Shown: in pieces, positions 1 through 7,287 of the stretch
Layout of the letters: the number at the start of each line of letters is the position of its first letter
How positions within the stretch are numbered: the first letter of the stretch is position 1
Assembly (NCBI GenBank): GCA_029983595.1
Contig: JASBZD010000031.1
Coordinates: forward strand, 1 to 11,476
From: Peptoniphilaceae bacterium
GTDB taxonomy: Bacteria; Bacillota; Clostridia; Tissierellales; Peptoniphilaceae
Direction of reading: 5' to 3'
DNA length: 11,476 bases
The notes under the pieces: model-generated
Seen by the model: the letters and a program-made list of their open reading frames with translations, nothing else
Databases searched by the model: none
Told to the model about the DNA's origin: nothing
Program-made: the position numbers and the translations under genes

Positions 1-1
1 A

Positions 2-1120
2 CACGAAAATCCAGAGCTAAGCTATGAAGAAGAAAATAGCGCAAAGACCATAGTTAGAGAATTAGAAAAATTAGACTTAGACGAAATAAGAACTAATATA
101 GGCGGACATGGAGTGGTTGGACTTTTAAAAGGAGAAAAACCAGGCAAAACAGTTTTACTTAGAGCAGATTTTGACGCACTGCCTATAAATGAATGTACAG
201 AACTTCCATTTTCATCAAAAACCCCCGGCAAAATGCACGCTTGTGGACATGATATGCACGCGTCTATCCTGCTAGGAGCTTGTAAATATTTTTGTAAAAA
301 TAAAGATAAAATAAATGGAAATATTTTATTTGTATTTCAACCAGCAGAAGAAACTCCACCAGATGGGGGAGCAAAACTTATGATACGAGATGGGGTTTTA
401 GAAAATCCAAAAGTAGACGCCGCAGTAGCTCTTCACGTATGGGATGAAGAAGTGGGAAAAGTAGCTTTTAGAGATGGAGCTATGATGGCACAGTCAGATA
501 GAATATTTATAAAAGTAAATGGAAAAGCAGCTCATGCATCACAGCCAGAAAATGGACATGACGCTATTGTAGCTGCTGCGTCAATAATTAATAATATTCA
601 GACAATAGTCTCAAGAAATGTAAGTCCCTTTACTCCATTAGTTATAACTTTAGGAAAAATCGAAGGCGGTTCTAGATATAATGTAATCCCAGCTGAAGTG
701 AAAATCGAGGGAACAATTAGATATTATGATCCAGATTTAGCAGAAAAAATGCCAGAAAAATTAAATAATCTAATTAAACCTATAGCAGAAGGATTAGGTT
801 GTAGCACTGAAGTAGATCTAGTAAGAGGATATGGAGCTACAATAAATGACAGTAATTTATATAAAATAGCTTATAGCGCTCTAACAACACAACTGGGCGA
901 AGAAAATGTAGTTATTCCAGAATATCCAGCGACTGGTGGAGAAGATTTTTCTGCATTTACTAGAGAAGTCCCTTCTTTATATATTTGGCTAGGTATAAAG
1001 TCTGATAAAAATATCGGCAAAACAACTATCCACAATGAACTATTTAGCCCTGATGAAGATGCAATAGCTACTGGAATAGAGACAATAGCTACTGTAGCTT
1101 ATGAAATTTTAAATAGTTAA
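2..1120 (+). CDS. M20D-family amidohydrolase (N-acyl amino acid / aminobenzoyl-glutamate hydrolase type), 5' end missing
   Basis: A metal-dependent hydrolase that would cleave an N-acyl or aminobenzoyl group from an amino acid in the cytoplasm. The frame is open to the window edge. Translation from base 2 begins with HENPELSYEE, the conserved opening of M20D enzymes, so only about 15-20 residues should be missing. In the visible 372 residues: RADFDALPI (54-62), the metal site HACGHDMH (79-86, with Cys81 and His83), PAEE (114-117), ALH (His145), dimerisation-type AAHASQPENGHDAI (176-189), TGGEDF (311-316) and HNELFSPDE with the last metal His (344). All expected ligands of the Cys/His/Glu/His/His centre appear present, so it should be active. 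The abgT-type transporter starts 29 nt downstream, which points to a shared operon and substrate. The exact substrate cannot be read from sequence; hippurate, indole-acetyl, acetyl or aminobenzoyl amides are all possible in this family. Confidence 0.93.
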   Translation, partial: HENPELSYEEENSAKTIVRELEKLDLDEIRTNIGGHGVVGLLKGEKPGKTVLLRADFDALPINECTELPFSSKTPGKMHACGHDMHASILLGACKYFCKNKDKINGNILFVFQPAEETPPDGGAKLMIRDGVLENPKVDAAVALHVWDEEVGKVAFRDGAMMAQSDRIFIKVNGKAAHASQPENGHDAIVAAASIINNIQTIVSRNVSPFTPLVITLGKIEGGSRYNVIPAEVKIEGTIRYYDPDLAEKMPEKLNNLIKPIAEGLGCSTEVDLVRGYGATINDSNLYKIAYSALTTQLGEENVVIPEYPATGGEDFSAFTREVPSLYIWLGIKSDKNIGKTTIHNELFSPDEDAIATGIETIATVAYEILNS

Positions 1121-1135
1121 AATAAAATTATTAAT

Positions 1136-1145
1136 TTAGGAGGGG
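1136..1145 (+). promoter_or_regulatory. Strong ribosome binding site of the AbgT transporter
   Basis: TTAGGAGGGG sits 4 nt before the ATG at 1150. The gap from the upstream stop is only 29 nt and shows no promoter or terminator, supporting co-transcription with the hydrolase. Confidence 0.75.
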
Positions 1146-1149
1146 TTTT

Positions 1150-2664
1150 ATGAAAGAGCAAAACAAAAATAAGGCTGGTGGATTTTTAGGTGCTGTAGAA
1201 AGAATTGGTAATAAAATACCACATCCATTCTATTTATTCTTAGTTCTTTTAGTAGTCGTAGGAATTTTTTCTATGATTTTTAGAGGAGTAAGTGTAATAA
1301 ATCCTTCAACAGGTGAAGTAGCAGAGGTTAAAGGACTATTTACTGGTGAAGGTCTAACTTATATTTTTAAAAATATGGTAGCAAACTTTATAAACTTTGC
1401 TCCACTAGGCCTAATTCTTACTATGACATTAGGACTAGGAGTAGCTGAAGAAACTGGATTTATGGGTGCTTTAATGAGAAGATCTATGTTATCAGTACCT
1501 ACTGGCGCAGTAACTTTTTTAGTATTTTTAATTGGTATATGCGGTAATATCGCATCAGATGCGGCGACTATAATTATTCCGCCACTTGCAGCGATGATTT
1601 TCTTATATGTGGGCAAAAATCCAATAGCAGGTATAGCAGTAGGATATGCATCTACAACTGCTGGATTTAGCGCAAACCTTATTGTGGCTGGAACTGATGC
1701 TTTATTAGCAGGTATTACTAACGAGGCTACAGCAATAATAAATGGACCAACTATAGATATTACAGCTAACTGGTATTTTATGGCTGTTTCTACTTTTTTC
1801 CTATCAATAGTAGGTGCTGTAGTTACAAGTAGAATAATAGAACCTAGACTAGGTAAATATGAATTAAAAAATGAAATAGATTTAAAAAGTTCAGATATCA
1901 CTGACATAGAGAAAAAAGGACTTAAAAATGCTGGTCTAGCTACATTAATTTTTATATTAGTTATATCTATTGCATCATTTCCACAAAATTCATTCTTCAG
2001 AAATCCTGAAACTGGATCATTATTAGTTAGATCAACTCTTATGTCTTCTATCGTTCCATTACTATTCTTAATGTTTTTGATGCAAGGTATAGTTTATGGA
2101 AAAACTGTAGGGACTATAAAACATTCTGATGATGTTCCAGCTTTAATGGCTAACGCTATGAAAGGTATGTCTGGATTTATAGTTCTAGCTTTCGTAATTG
2201 GTCAATTTGTGGCCTGGTTTAACTGGTCTAACTTAGGGCTAGTTTTATCAATTAATTTATCAGAAAGTATCCAAGAAGCTGGTTTCGTAGGAATTCCATT
2301 ATTTATAGTATATATGCTTATTTGTACTTTAATTAACTTATTTATAGGATCTGGATCTACAAAATGGTCTATTCTAGCCCCTATATTCATTCCAATGTTT
2401 AGTCTATTAGGATATCATCCAGCTTGGACTCAACTACTATATAGAATTGGAGATTCGTCTACTAATATAATTTCCCCACTTTATACGTATATGCCTATAA
2501 TTTTAGCGTATATGAATGAATATGATGAAGATTCTGGAATAGGTACTTTATTATCTCTAATGATTCCTTATTCAGTAGCTTTCCTTGTGTTCTGGGCAAT
2601 TCTAGCGATAGTATGGTATCTAATCGGTCTTCCATTAGGTCCAGGTGCACCAATAATGCTATAA
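1150..2664 (+). CDS. abgT: AbgT-family transporter (aminobenzoyl-glutamate / antimetabolite type)
   Basis: Integral membrane transporter of 504 residues, the usual family length (E. coli AbgT is about 508). The N-terminal stretch with GAVERIGNKIPHP (14-26) leading into a first membrane helix is typical. Family landmarks: GNIASDAA (132-139) in a re-entrant helix region, GTDAL (181-185), and the C-terminal core GSGSTKW (400-406) to SSTNIISP (436-443). From memory of the MtrF structure paper, the functional residues S, W, P, R, D, P there have the same spacing as S403, W406, P424, R432, D435 and P443 here. Members either import p-aminobenzoyl-glutamate for folate salvage or export sulfonamide-like antimetabolites. 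The adjacent M20D hydrolase argues for import followed by cleavage, but that is inference. A terminator follows immediately. Confidence 0.95.
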   Translation: MKEQNKNKAGGFLGAVERIGNKIPHPFYLFLVLLVVVGIFSMIFRGVSVINPSTGEVAEVKGLFTGEGLTYIFKNMVANFINFAPLGLILTMTLGLGVAEETGFMGALMRRSMLSVPTGAVTFLVFLIGICGNIASDAATIIIPPLAAMIFLYVGKNPIAGIAVGYASTTAGFSANLIVAGTDALLAGITNEATAIINGPTIDITANWYFMAVSTFFLSIVGAVVTSRIIEPRLGKYELKNEIDLKSSDITDIEKKGLKNAGLATLIFILVISIASFPQNSFFRNPETGSLLVRSTLMSSIVPLLFLMFLMQGIVYGKTVGTIKHSDDVPALMANAMKGMSGFIVLAFVIGQFVAWFNWSNLGLVLSINLSESIQEAGFVGIPLFIVYMLICTLINLFIGSGSTKWSILAPIFIPMFSLLGYHPAWTQLLYRIGDSSTNIISPLYTYMPIILAYMNEYDEDSGIGTLLSLMIPYSVAFLVFWAILAIVWYLIGLPLGPGAPIML

Positions 2665-2675
2665 CTAATAATTTT

Positions 2676-2714
2676 AGATGGCGTGGATAATTTCCCGCCA
2701 TTTTTTATTTTTTT
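2676..2714 (+). terminator. Rho-independent terminator of the hydrolase-abgT operon
   Basis: ATGGCG (2678-2683) pairs with CGCCAT (2696-2701), extendable by a G-U and an A-U pair. The stem is followed by a T-rich run to 2714, and it begins about 12 nt after the abgT stop. Confidence 0.85.
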
Positions 2715-2766
2715 AAAAAACAAAAAAGATGATCTAAAACCCAGATTTTGGTTCTAAATCATCTTT
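2715..2766 (-). terminator. Rho-independent terminator of the cca-glmM-degV-degV operon
   Basis: Read on the minus strand, AAAGATGAT (2766-2758) pairs with ATCATCTTT (2733-2725). An inner extension of eight pairs has two mismatches and ends in a GGTT/AACC clamp. T runs follow on the minus strand (complement of 2715-2727). It starts 6 nt after the last degV-like stop and converges on the abgT terminator, so this 108-nt gap is wholly occupied by transcription stops. Confidence 0.85.
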
Positions 2767-2772
2767 CTAATT

Positions 2773-3633
2773 TTATTTATCTTTTTCAAACCCGATTATT
2801 ACGCCTCTATAATGTACATAAGTTGATACTATCATATGCATTGGCACAGTATAAATTTCTTTAAAATCGTGGTCTTTTTTTATTCTTTCCATAATCAATT
2901 CCGCTTTATCTGGAGCGTGATTATGAGATATAACTAATATCTTATCGCTTGTAGAGTCAGTATGATTTTTTATTATTTCACTTATTCCCTTTACTAGACT
3001 TTTATTACCTCTAGTAATTTTTTCAACTATTATATTTCCATCTTCATCTAGCGTGATAACTGGCATAATATTTATTGTCTGTGCAAAGTTGGCGGCAATT
3101 TTATTCATTCTGCCACTTTTTATAAATTGACTAAAATCTTCTGTAGAACATAAGGCTTGAGTTTTTTTTATAGTTTTTTCCATCTCTTTAATTATATCTT
3201 CAAACTCTAATTCAGAGTTTATTAGCTCAACTAGTTTTAGATATAATATTGTGATTCCGGAGCTTGCAGATATCGTATCAAATACGTATACTTTTTTATC
3301 AGGATTTTCTGCTAAAAACATATCTACCGCAGTTTTAGCAGAGTTAAAACTTCCTGATAGTCCTTTAGATAATGTAAGTATAAAAATCTCATCTGAGTCT
3401 TTTTTTTCTTCTATAGCTTCTAAAAACTCACCAGGACTAGGGCATGAAGTAGTCGCGATAGACTCTGTCTCATGCATAAAATCCATTAACTCTTTAGTAT
3501 CCCCATCTTGTGTGTCTATAAATTTTCTATCTGGAAAATCAATTTTAAATGGTATAAAGCTTACATCTGATAATCCTTTTAGTTCTTCACTTAAATCTAA
3601 AGCTGAATCTGAAATTATTGATCTTTTTTTCAT
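2773..3633 (-). CDS. DegV family protein, second tandem copy
   Basis: 286 residues, the normal DegV length. DegV proteins are two-domain fatty-acid-binding proteins; some (FakB) present the fatty acid to the kinase FakA for phospholipid synthesis. No FakA lies in this window. Visible motifs: ISDSALDL (7-14) at the N-terminus, TTSCPSPG (61-68, matching the family T/S-S-x-P-S-P lipid-head pocket), SGSFNSA (93-99), KSGRM (172-176), KILVISHN (231-238) and a C-terminal YVHYRGVIIGF. The family's usual H-x-GPG near the C-terminus is absent. About half the residues are identical to the gene just upstream (3656-4513), so the two are tandem duplicates. It starts 22 nt after its partner's stop, with AAAAAGGA (complement of 3641-3648) 7 nt before the ATG. 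It is the last gene of the operon. The ligand is unknown. Confidence 0.92.
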   Translation of the reverse strand: MKKRSIISDSALDLSEELKGLSDVSFIPFKIDFPDRKFIDTQDGDTKELMDFMHETESIATTSCPSPGEFLEAIEEKKDSDEIFILTLSKGLSGSFNSAKTAVDMFLAENPDKKVYVFDTISASSGITILYLKLVELINSELEFEDIIKEMEKTIKKTQALCSTEDFSQFIKSGRMNKIAANFAQTINIMPVITLDEDGNIIVEKITRGNKSLVKGISEIIKNHTDSTSDKILVISHNHAPDKAELIMERIKKDHDFKEIYTVPMHMIVSTYVHYRGVIIGFEKDK

Positions 3634-3655
3634 TTTAATATCCTTTTTAAACTTT

Positions 3656-4513
3656 CTAATCTCTTATAAATCCTACGATTATTCCTCTATAACTCACATA
3701 AGAGGTGCATATCATACTAGTTGGCACTACATGTATTTCTTTAAAGTTAAAATTTTCTCTTACCTTTTCTAATAAAAGATTAACTTTATCCTCTGCAAAA
3801 TTATGGGATATAACAAGTATTTTATCTGACTGGTCTGAAGTATATTTAGCAATAGCATCTATCATGCCTTTTGCCATCCCCTTTAGACCACGAGTTATCT
3901 TTTCAGTAGTTATCTCGCCTTCTGAATTATCTCTCATAATCGGCTGAAGATTTATAGCATGAGCTACAGTACCTGTAATCTTTAACATTCTGCCATTTTT
4001 TACTAGCTGAGAAAAATCCTCAGAGTTAAAAAGTGTCCTAACTTTTGGTCTAACCTTCTCAATTTTTTCTACTATTTCAGAAAACTCTAGTCCATCATTT
4101 ATAAATTCATATAATTTTAGAAAAAGCGCTGTACTCCCAGCTCCTGCAACCGATGAATCAATTACATGCACATTCTTTTCTGGATTATTTTCTAAAAACA
4201 TATCTTTTGCTACCATAGCAGAGTTAAAACTTCCTGAAAGACGTCCAGAAATAGTCTGAATAAATATTGAATCAGCATCTTTATTTTTTTCTAAAGCCTC
4301 TAGATAATCTCCAGGACTAGGGCATGAAGAAGTAATGACTTCACTAGTCTCTTTCATAAACTCCATTAGCTCTTTTGTGTCGGCATTTTCATTATCTACA
4401 AACTCTCTACTTGGAAAGCTAATCGTAAATGGTACTAGAGTAACCGGATATTTGTCTCTAAGATTATCATCTAAATCGGCAGATGAATCAGATATTACGG
4501 CAAATTTTCTCAT
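3656..4513 (-). CDS. DegV family protein, first tandem copy
   Basis: 285 residues, alignable end to end with its downstream neighbour almost without gaps. It has the DegV opening ISDSSADL, the lipid-pocket motif TSSCPSPG (61-68), SGSFNSA, KNGRM and KILVISHN. It ends in YVSYRGIIVGF: like its partner it lacks H-x-GPG, and here the His seen in the partner (YVHYRG) is Ser. The start is fixed by AGGAG overlapping the glmM stop codon, only 10 nt away, so it is almost certainly translated with glmM. The family function is fatty-acid binding and delivery for phospholipid synthesis. Two differing copies could hold different acyl chains, as the S. aureus FakB1/FakB2 pair does, but that is inference. 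Confidence 0.93.
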   Translation of the reverse strand: MRKFAVISDSSADLDDNLRDKYPVTLVPFTISFPSREFVDNENADTKELMEFMKETSEVITSSCPSPGDYLEALEKNKDADSIFIQTISGRLSGSFNSAMVAKDMFLENNPEKNVHVIDSSVAGAGSTALFLKLYEFINDGLEFSEIVEKIEKVRPKVRTLFNSEDFSQLVKNGRMLKITGTVAHAINLQPIMRDNSEGEITTEKITRGLKGMAKGMIDAIAKYTSDQSDKILVISHNFAEDKVNLLLEKVRENFNFKEIHVVPTSMICTSYVSYRGIIVGFIRD

Positions 4514-4517
4514 TTAC

Positions 4518-4526
4518 TTTCTCCTA
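4518..4526 (-). promoter_or_regulatory. Ribosome site fused to the glmM stop codon
   Basis: Minus-strand TAGGAGAAA: the TAG is the stop of glmM, and the same bases form the AGGAG site for the degV-like ATG at 4513. A ribosome terminating on glmM therefore sits on the next initiation site, an arrangement that favours coupled translation and fixed ratios. Confidence 0.7.
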
Positions 4527-5861
4527 ACTTAATTCTTTCTCTATCAGCTTAGCTAAATTCTCAGCTATTTTAGTAATCTCTCCCTGATCCTTACCTTCTA
4601 TCATGACTCTTACTAATGGCTCTGTGCCTGAAGGTCTAATATTTACACGTCCAGAGTTTTTAAAGTCTTCTTCTATTTTTTCTACTTCGCATTTTATAGT
4701 TTCATTTTCCATAAAAGAATATTTTTTATCGTTAGAAACTTTAGCATTAACTAAAACTTGAGGGAAATTCTTAACCATCTTATTTAAAACCGAAGGCTTT
4801 TCACCTATTTCTAAAATCGCATTTAGAAGATGGATTCCAGAAGCTAGCCCATCACCAGTAGTATTATAATCAAGCATTATAATATGACCAGACTGTTCTC
4901 CGCCTATATTATATCCCTCTTTTAGCATTTCTTCTAATACATATCTATCTCCTACATTTGTGCGGACCACTCTAGCACCAATAGAATCTAGATATTCATC
5001 AAGCCCCATGTTAGACATGACAGTTCCTACTACCACATCATTTTTTAAATTACCATTATTTTTCATATTTCTAGCTAGAATCGCCATCATATGATCACCA
5101 TCAATGATCTCACCAGTTTCGTCAACCGCAATAATTCTATCAGCATCTCCATCAAAAGAGAACCCAATATCAGCACAAGTTTCTTTAACTAGATCACATA
5201 TCATATCAGGGTTAGTAGAGCCGCACTTATCATTTATATTTTTCCCATCTGGCTCGTCATTTATTATAACCACTTCTGCACCAGTTTTTTCTAATACTTC
5301 TCCTGCATAACCTGATAATGCACCATTTCCTAAATCTAAAGCTATTTTTAGACCAGTATAATCTTTTGCTATATCTAATAAATAATTTTCATATTGACCT
5401 AAAAGTGAATCATCTTCTAAAACTCTACCAATTTTTTCATGAGTAAGTCTCTCCTCTGGTATACCCGTATCAATTTTAGCCTCAATCTCATCTTCTTGTT
5501 CATCAGTAAGTTTAAAACCATTTTCATTAAATAATTTTATCCCATTATATTCATAAGGGTTATGAGATGCACTAATTACAGCTCCACCAGTAAAATCATT
5601 TTCTTTTACTAGATACGCAAGACCTGGTGTAGAAATTACCCCCACATCTATAACATCTATTCCAGACGCCATAAAACCAGAAGCTAGAGAATAATATAAA
5701 AGATCTCCTGAGTATCTTGTATCTCTACCTATTATCACCGGTTTATGACAAGTCTTTCCAAGTACTTCTCCAGCATAAAATCCAATATTAAACGCAAGCT
5801 CTGGAGTAAGTTCAATGTTCGCTACTCCACGCACTCCATCTGTCCCAAATAATCTACTCAT
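4524..5861 (-). CDS. glmM: Phosphoglucosamine mutase
   Basis: Converts glucosamine-6-phosphate to glucosamine-1-phosphate in the cytoplasm, on the path to UDP-GlcNAc for peptidoglycan. 445 residues, the standard length. The start MSRLFGTDGVRG is the diagnostic GlmM opening. The four landmark sites of alpha-D-phosphohexomutases are present: the phosphoserine loop ISASHNP (96-102, catalytic Ser99), the metal loop DGDADR (237-242, Asp237/239/241), the sugar-specificity loop GEQSGH (321-326), and the phosphate-binding RPSGTEPLVR (409-418). It should be fully active. Its ATG overlaps the end of cca by 8 nt, with GGAGG 4 nt upstream. No glmS riboswitch-like sequence or GlmS gene is nearby. Activation normally needs phosphorylation of the loop serine. 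Confidence 0.98.
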   Translation of the reverse strand: MSRLFGTDGVRGVANIELTPELAFNIGFYAGEVLGKTCHKPVIIGRDTRYSGDLLYYSLASGFMASGIDVIDVGVISTPGLAYLVKENDFTGGAVISASHNPYEYNGIKLFNENGFKLTDEQEDEIEAKIDTGIPEERLTHEKIGRVLEDDSLLGQYENYLLDIAKDYTGLKIALDLGNGALSGYAGEVLEKTGAEVVIINDEPDGKNINDKCGSTNPDMICDLVKETCADIGFSFDGDADRIIAVDETGEIIDGDHMMAILARNMKNNGNLKNDVVVGTVMSNMGLDEYLDSIGARVVRTNVGDRYVLEEMLKEGYNIGGEQSGHIIMLDYNTTGDGLASGIHLLNAILEIGEKPSVLNKMVKNFPQVLVNAKVSNDKKYSFMENETIKCEVEKIEEDFKNSGRVNIRPSGTEPLVRVMIEGKDQGEITKIAENLAKLIEKELS

Positions 5862-7206
5862 TTTTCCTCCAATTTTTAGAAGCGAAATCTAAAAGTATAT
5901 CTCGCTCATTTTCTATTTTTTCATCTATAACAAGTTCTACTAAATAATCCAAGATATCACCTATCTCCTGACCTTCCTTATATCCAGCATTAATTAAATC
6001 TCCGCCTTTTATAGCAAGACCAGTACGATCGACAGGTTGATTATTTTCTAGGATTTTTTTAGTTTCTTCCACTCTTTCATAAAGATAAGTAGCATCTCTA
6101 TCATCGCGTGTGCATAACATATCAGAAATCATCAGATTATATAAATCAAAAATAAGATCTTCTCCAACGCGTGATATAAGTCTCTTTATACCCTTTTTAC
6201 CCATTCCTGGGTCAGCTTTCATATGTCTATCAATTAAAATTTCTACTTTTTTTATAGTTTCATTATCATATTTTAAGATTTTTAGCCTAGCACGCGCTTT
6301 TTTAGCACCTAGCTTATCATGGCCAAAAAAATGTCCTACGCCATTTTCATCTATGGAAAGCGTATCTACCTTTGCTATATCATGAAATAAAGCAGCAAGT
6401 CTAAGATATAACTTTGGCTCTACCCTATCTACAACGCATAAAATATGCTTAAATAAATCCTTATGATGATATGGGCTCATCTGGTCATATCCTACGGTCG
6501 GCATAAGCTCCGGAAAAATTTCTGCTAAAAGATTAGATTCTAATAAAAGATTTAACGCATTAGAAGGCGTATCAGATAAGAGCATTTTATTAATCTCATC
6601 TCGCACCCTCTCTGCAGATACCATATGTATTTTAGGCGCATTTTTCTTAATCGCATCCATAGTATCTTTTTCTATCTTAAAATTAAATCTATTAGCAAAT
6701 CTAATCGCACGAAGCATCCTCAATTTATCTTCTTCAAATCTCTTATATGGATCTCCGACAGTTTTTATAATCCCATTTTTTAAATCCTCTCTGCCGCCAA
6801 ATATATCTATTATATTATTATTTAGATCCATCGCCATAGCATTTATAGTAAAATCACGTCTAGATAAATCTTCCTCAATAGTTTTAGAAAAAGAAATATC
6901 ACTAGGATCAGGGTGTCTGCCGTCAGAATATTTACCCTCACTTCTAAAAGTCGTAGTCTCAACTAGCTCTTTATTATAAACTATACCTATAGTTCCATAA
7001 TTTCTTCCTAGAGTAATAAGATGTCTATCACTAAAAATCTCCTCCATCTCATCGGGAGTAGCGTCAGTAGTAATATCAAAATCAGAGGGTTCCTTCCCCA
7101 TTAAAAAGTCGCGTACTGAACCCCCTACTATATATCCTTGTTTATTATTATTTTTTAATCTTTTAAGAACATACTCTGCTCCATCTGAAATTTTAAATCT
7201 TTCCAT
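5854..7206 (-). CDS. cca: CCA-adding tRNA nucleotidyltransferase with HD domain
   Basis: Adds or repairs the 3'-CCA of tRNAs. 450 residues from the chosen start MERFKISDGA. Class II nucleotidyltransferase head: GGSVRD (28-33), catalytic DFD (Asp42, Asp44), RRDFTINAMA (116-125), nucleotide-selecting EDKLRMLRAIRF (159-170) and ERVRDEI (199-205). A C-terminal HD-type phosphohydrolase-like domain follows, with HHKD...H (247-254), FHD (274-276) and HMK (328-330). An in-frame ATG 16 codons upstream (7254) is rejected: it lies inside the terminator stem of the preceding gene and adds unrelated residues (MSFFCLSIVKK). With the 7206 start the predicted transcription start falls at or next to the ATG, and no ribosome site is visible. 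It is the first gene of an operon with glmM and two degV-like genes. Assignment as CCA-adding rather than poly(A) or A-adding enzyme is likely but rests on motif similarity. Confidence 0.95.
   Translation of the reverse strand: MERFKISDGAEYVLKRLKNNNKQGYIVGGSVRDFLMGKEPSDFDITTDATPDEMEEIFSDRHLITLGRNYGTIGIVYNKELVETTTFRSEGKYSDGRHPDPSDISFSKTIEEDLSRRDFTINAMAMDLNNNIIDIFGGREDLKNGIIKTVGDPYKRFEEDKLRMLRAIRFANRFNFKIEKDTMDAIKKNAPKIHMVSAERVRDEINKMLLSDTPSNALNLLLESNLLAEIFPELMPTVGYDQMSPYHHKDLFKHILCVVDRVEPKLYLRLAALFHDIAKVDTLSIDENGVGHFFGHDKLGAKKARARLKILKYDNETIKKVEILIDRHMKADPGMGKKGIKRLISRVGEDLIFDLYNLMISDMLCTRDDRDATYLYERVEETKKILENNQPVDRTGLAIKGGDLINAGYKEGQEIGDILDYLVELVIDEKIENERDILLDFASKNWRKNE
5866..5870 (-). promoter_or_regulatory. 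Ribosome binding site of glmM, inside cca
   Basis: GGAGG on the minus strand, 4 nt before the glmM ATG and within the last codons of cca. It settles the glmM start and the 8-nt gene overlap (5854-5861). Confidence 0.75.
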
Positions 7207-7212
7207 AGATAT

Positions 7213-7243
7213 ATTATAACATTTTTTAACTATCGATAAACAA
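7213..7243 (-). promoter_or_regulatory. Extended -10 promoter of the cca operon, predicted leaderless
   Basis: The minus strand reads TGTTATAAT (complement of 7213-7221), a perfect extended -10. A -35-like TTGTTT lies 19 nt upstream (7238-7243), or GTTTAT at a 17-nt spacing; both are weak, as extended -10 promoters tolerate. Only 6 nt separate the -10 from the cca ATG, so transcription should begin at about the A of the start codon. The -35 region overlaps the T-run of the upstream gene's terminator. Confidence 0.7.
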
Positions 7244-7272
7244 AAAAAGGACACCGCGTTATAGCGATGCCC
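7242..7272 (-). terminator. Rho-independent terminator of the alanine/glycine symporter gene
   Basis: Minus strand: GGGCATCGC (7272-7264) pairs fully with GCGGTGTCC (7257-7249), counting two G-U pairs, with a six-base loop, then seven T (complement of 7242-7248). It begins 15 nt after the symporter stop and ends against the cca promoter. Confidence 0.92.
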
Positions 7273-7287
7273 AAAATAATATTTAAA

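Noticed and set aside
1359..1907. Long open frame (182 codons) antisense to abgT
   Set aside because: It mirrors a strongly supported membrane protein gene, has no ribosome site and resembles no family; frames of this kind arise from biased codon use.
2665..2772. Possible small RNA between abgT and the degV-like gene, from the strong hairpins
   Set aside because: Both hairpins are explained as terminators of the two converging operons, and no promoter is visible within the gap.
3251..3772. Open frame on the plus strand across the two degV-like genes
   Set aside because: Antisense to two well-supported coding regions with no ribosome site or recognisable motif.
7207..7254. In-frame N-terminal extension of the CCA enzyme by 16 residues
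   Set aside because: The ATG lies inside the upstream gene's terminator stem, upstream of the predicted promoter, and the added residues do not resemble the family.
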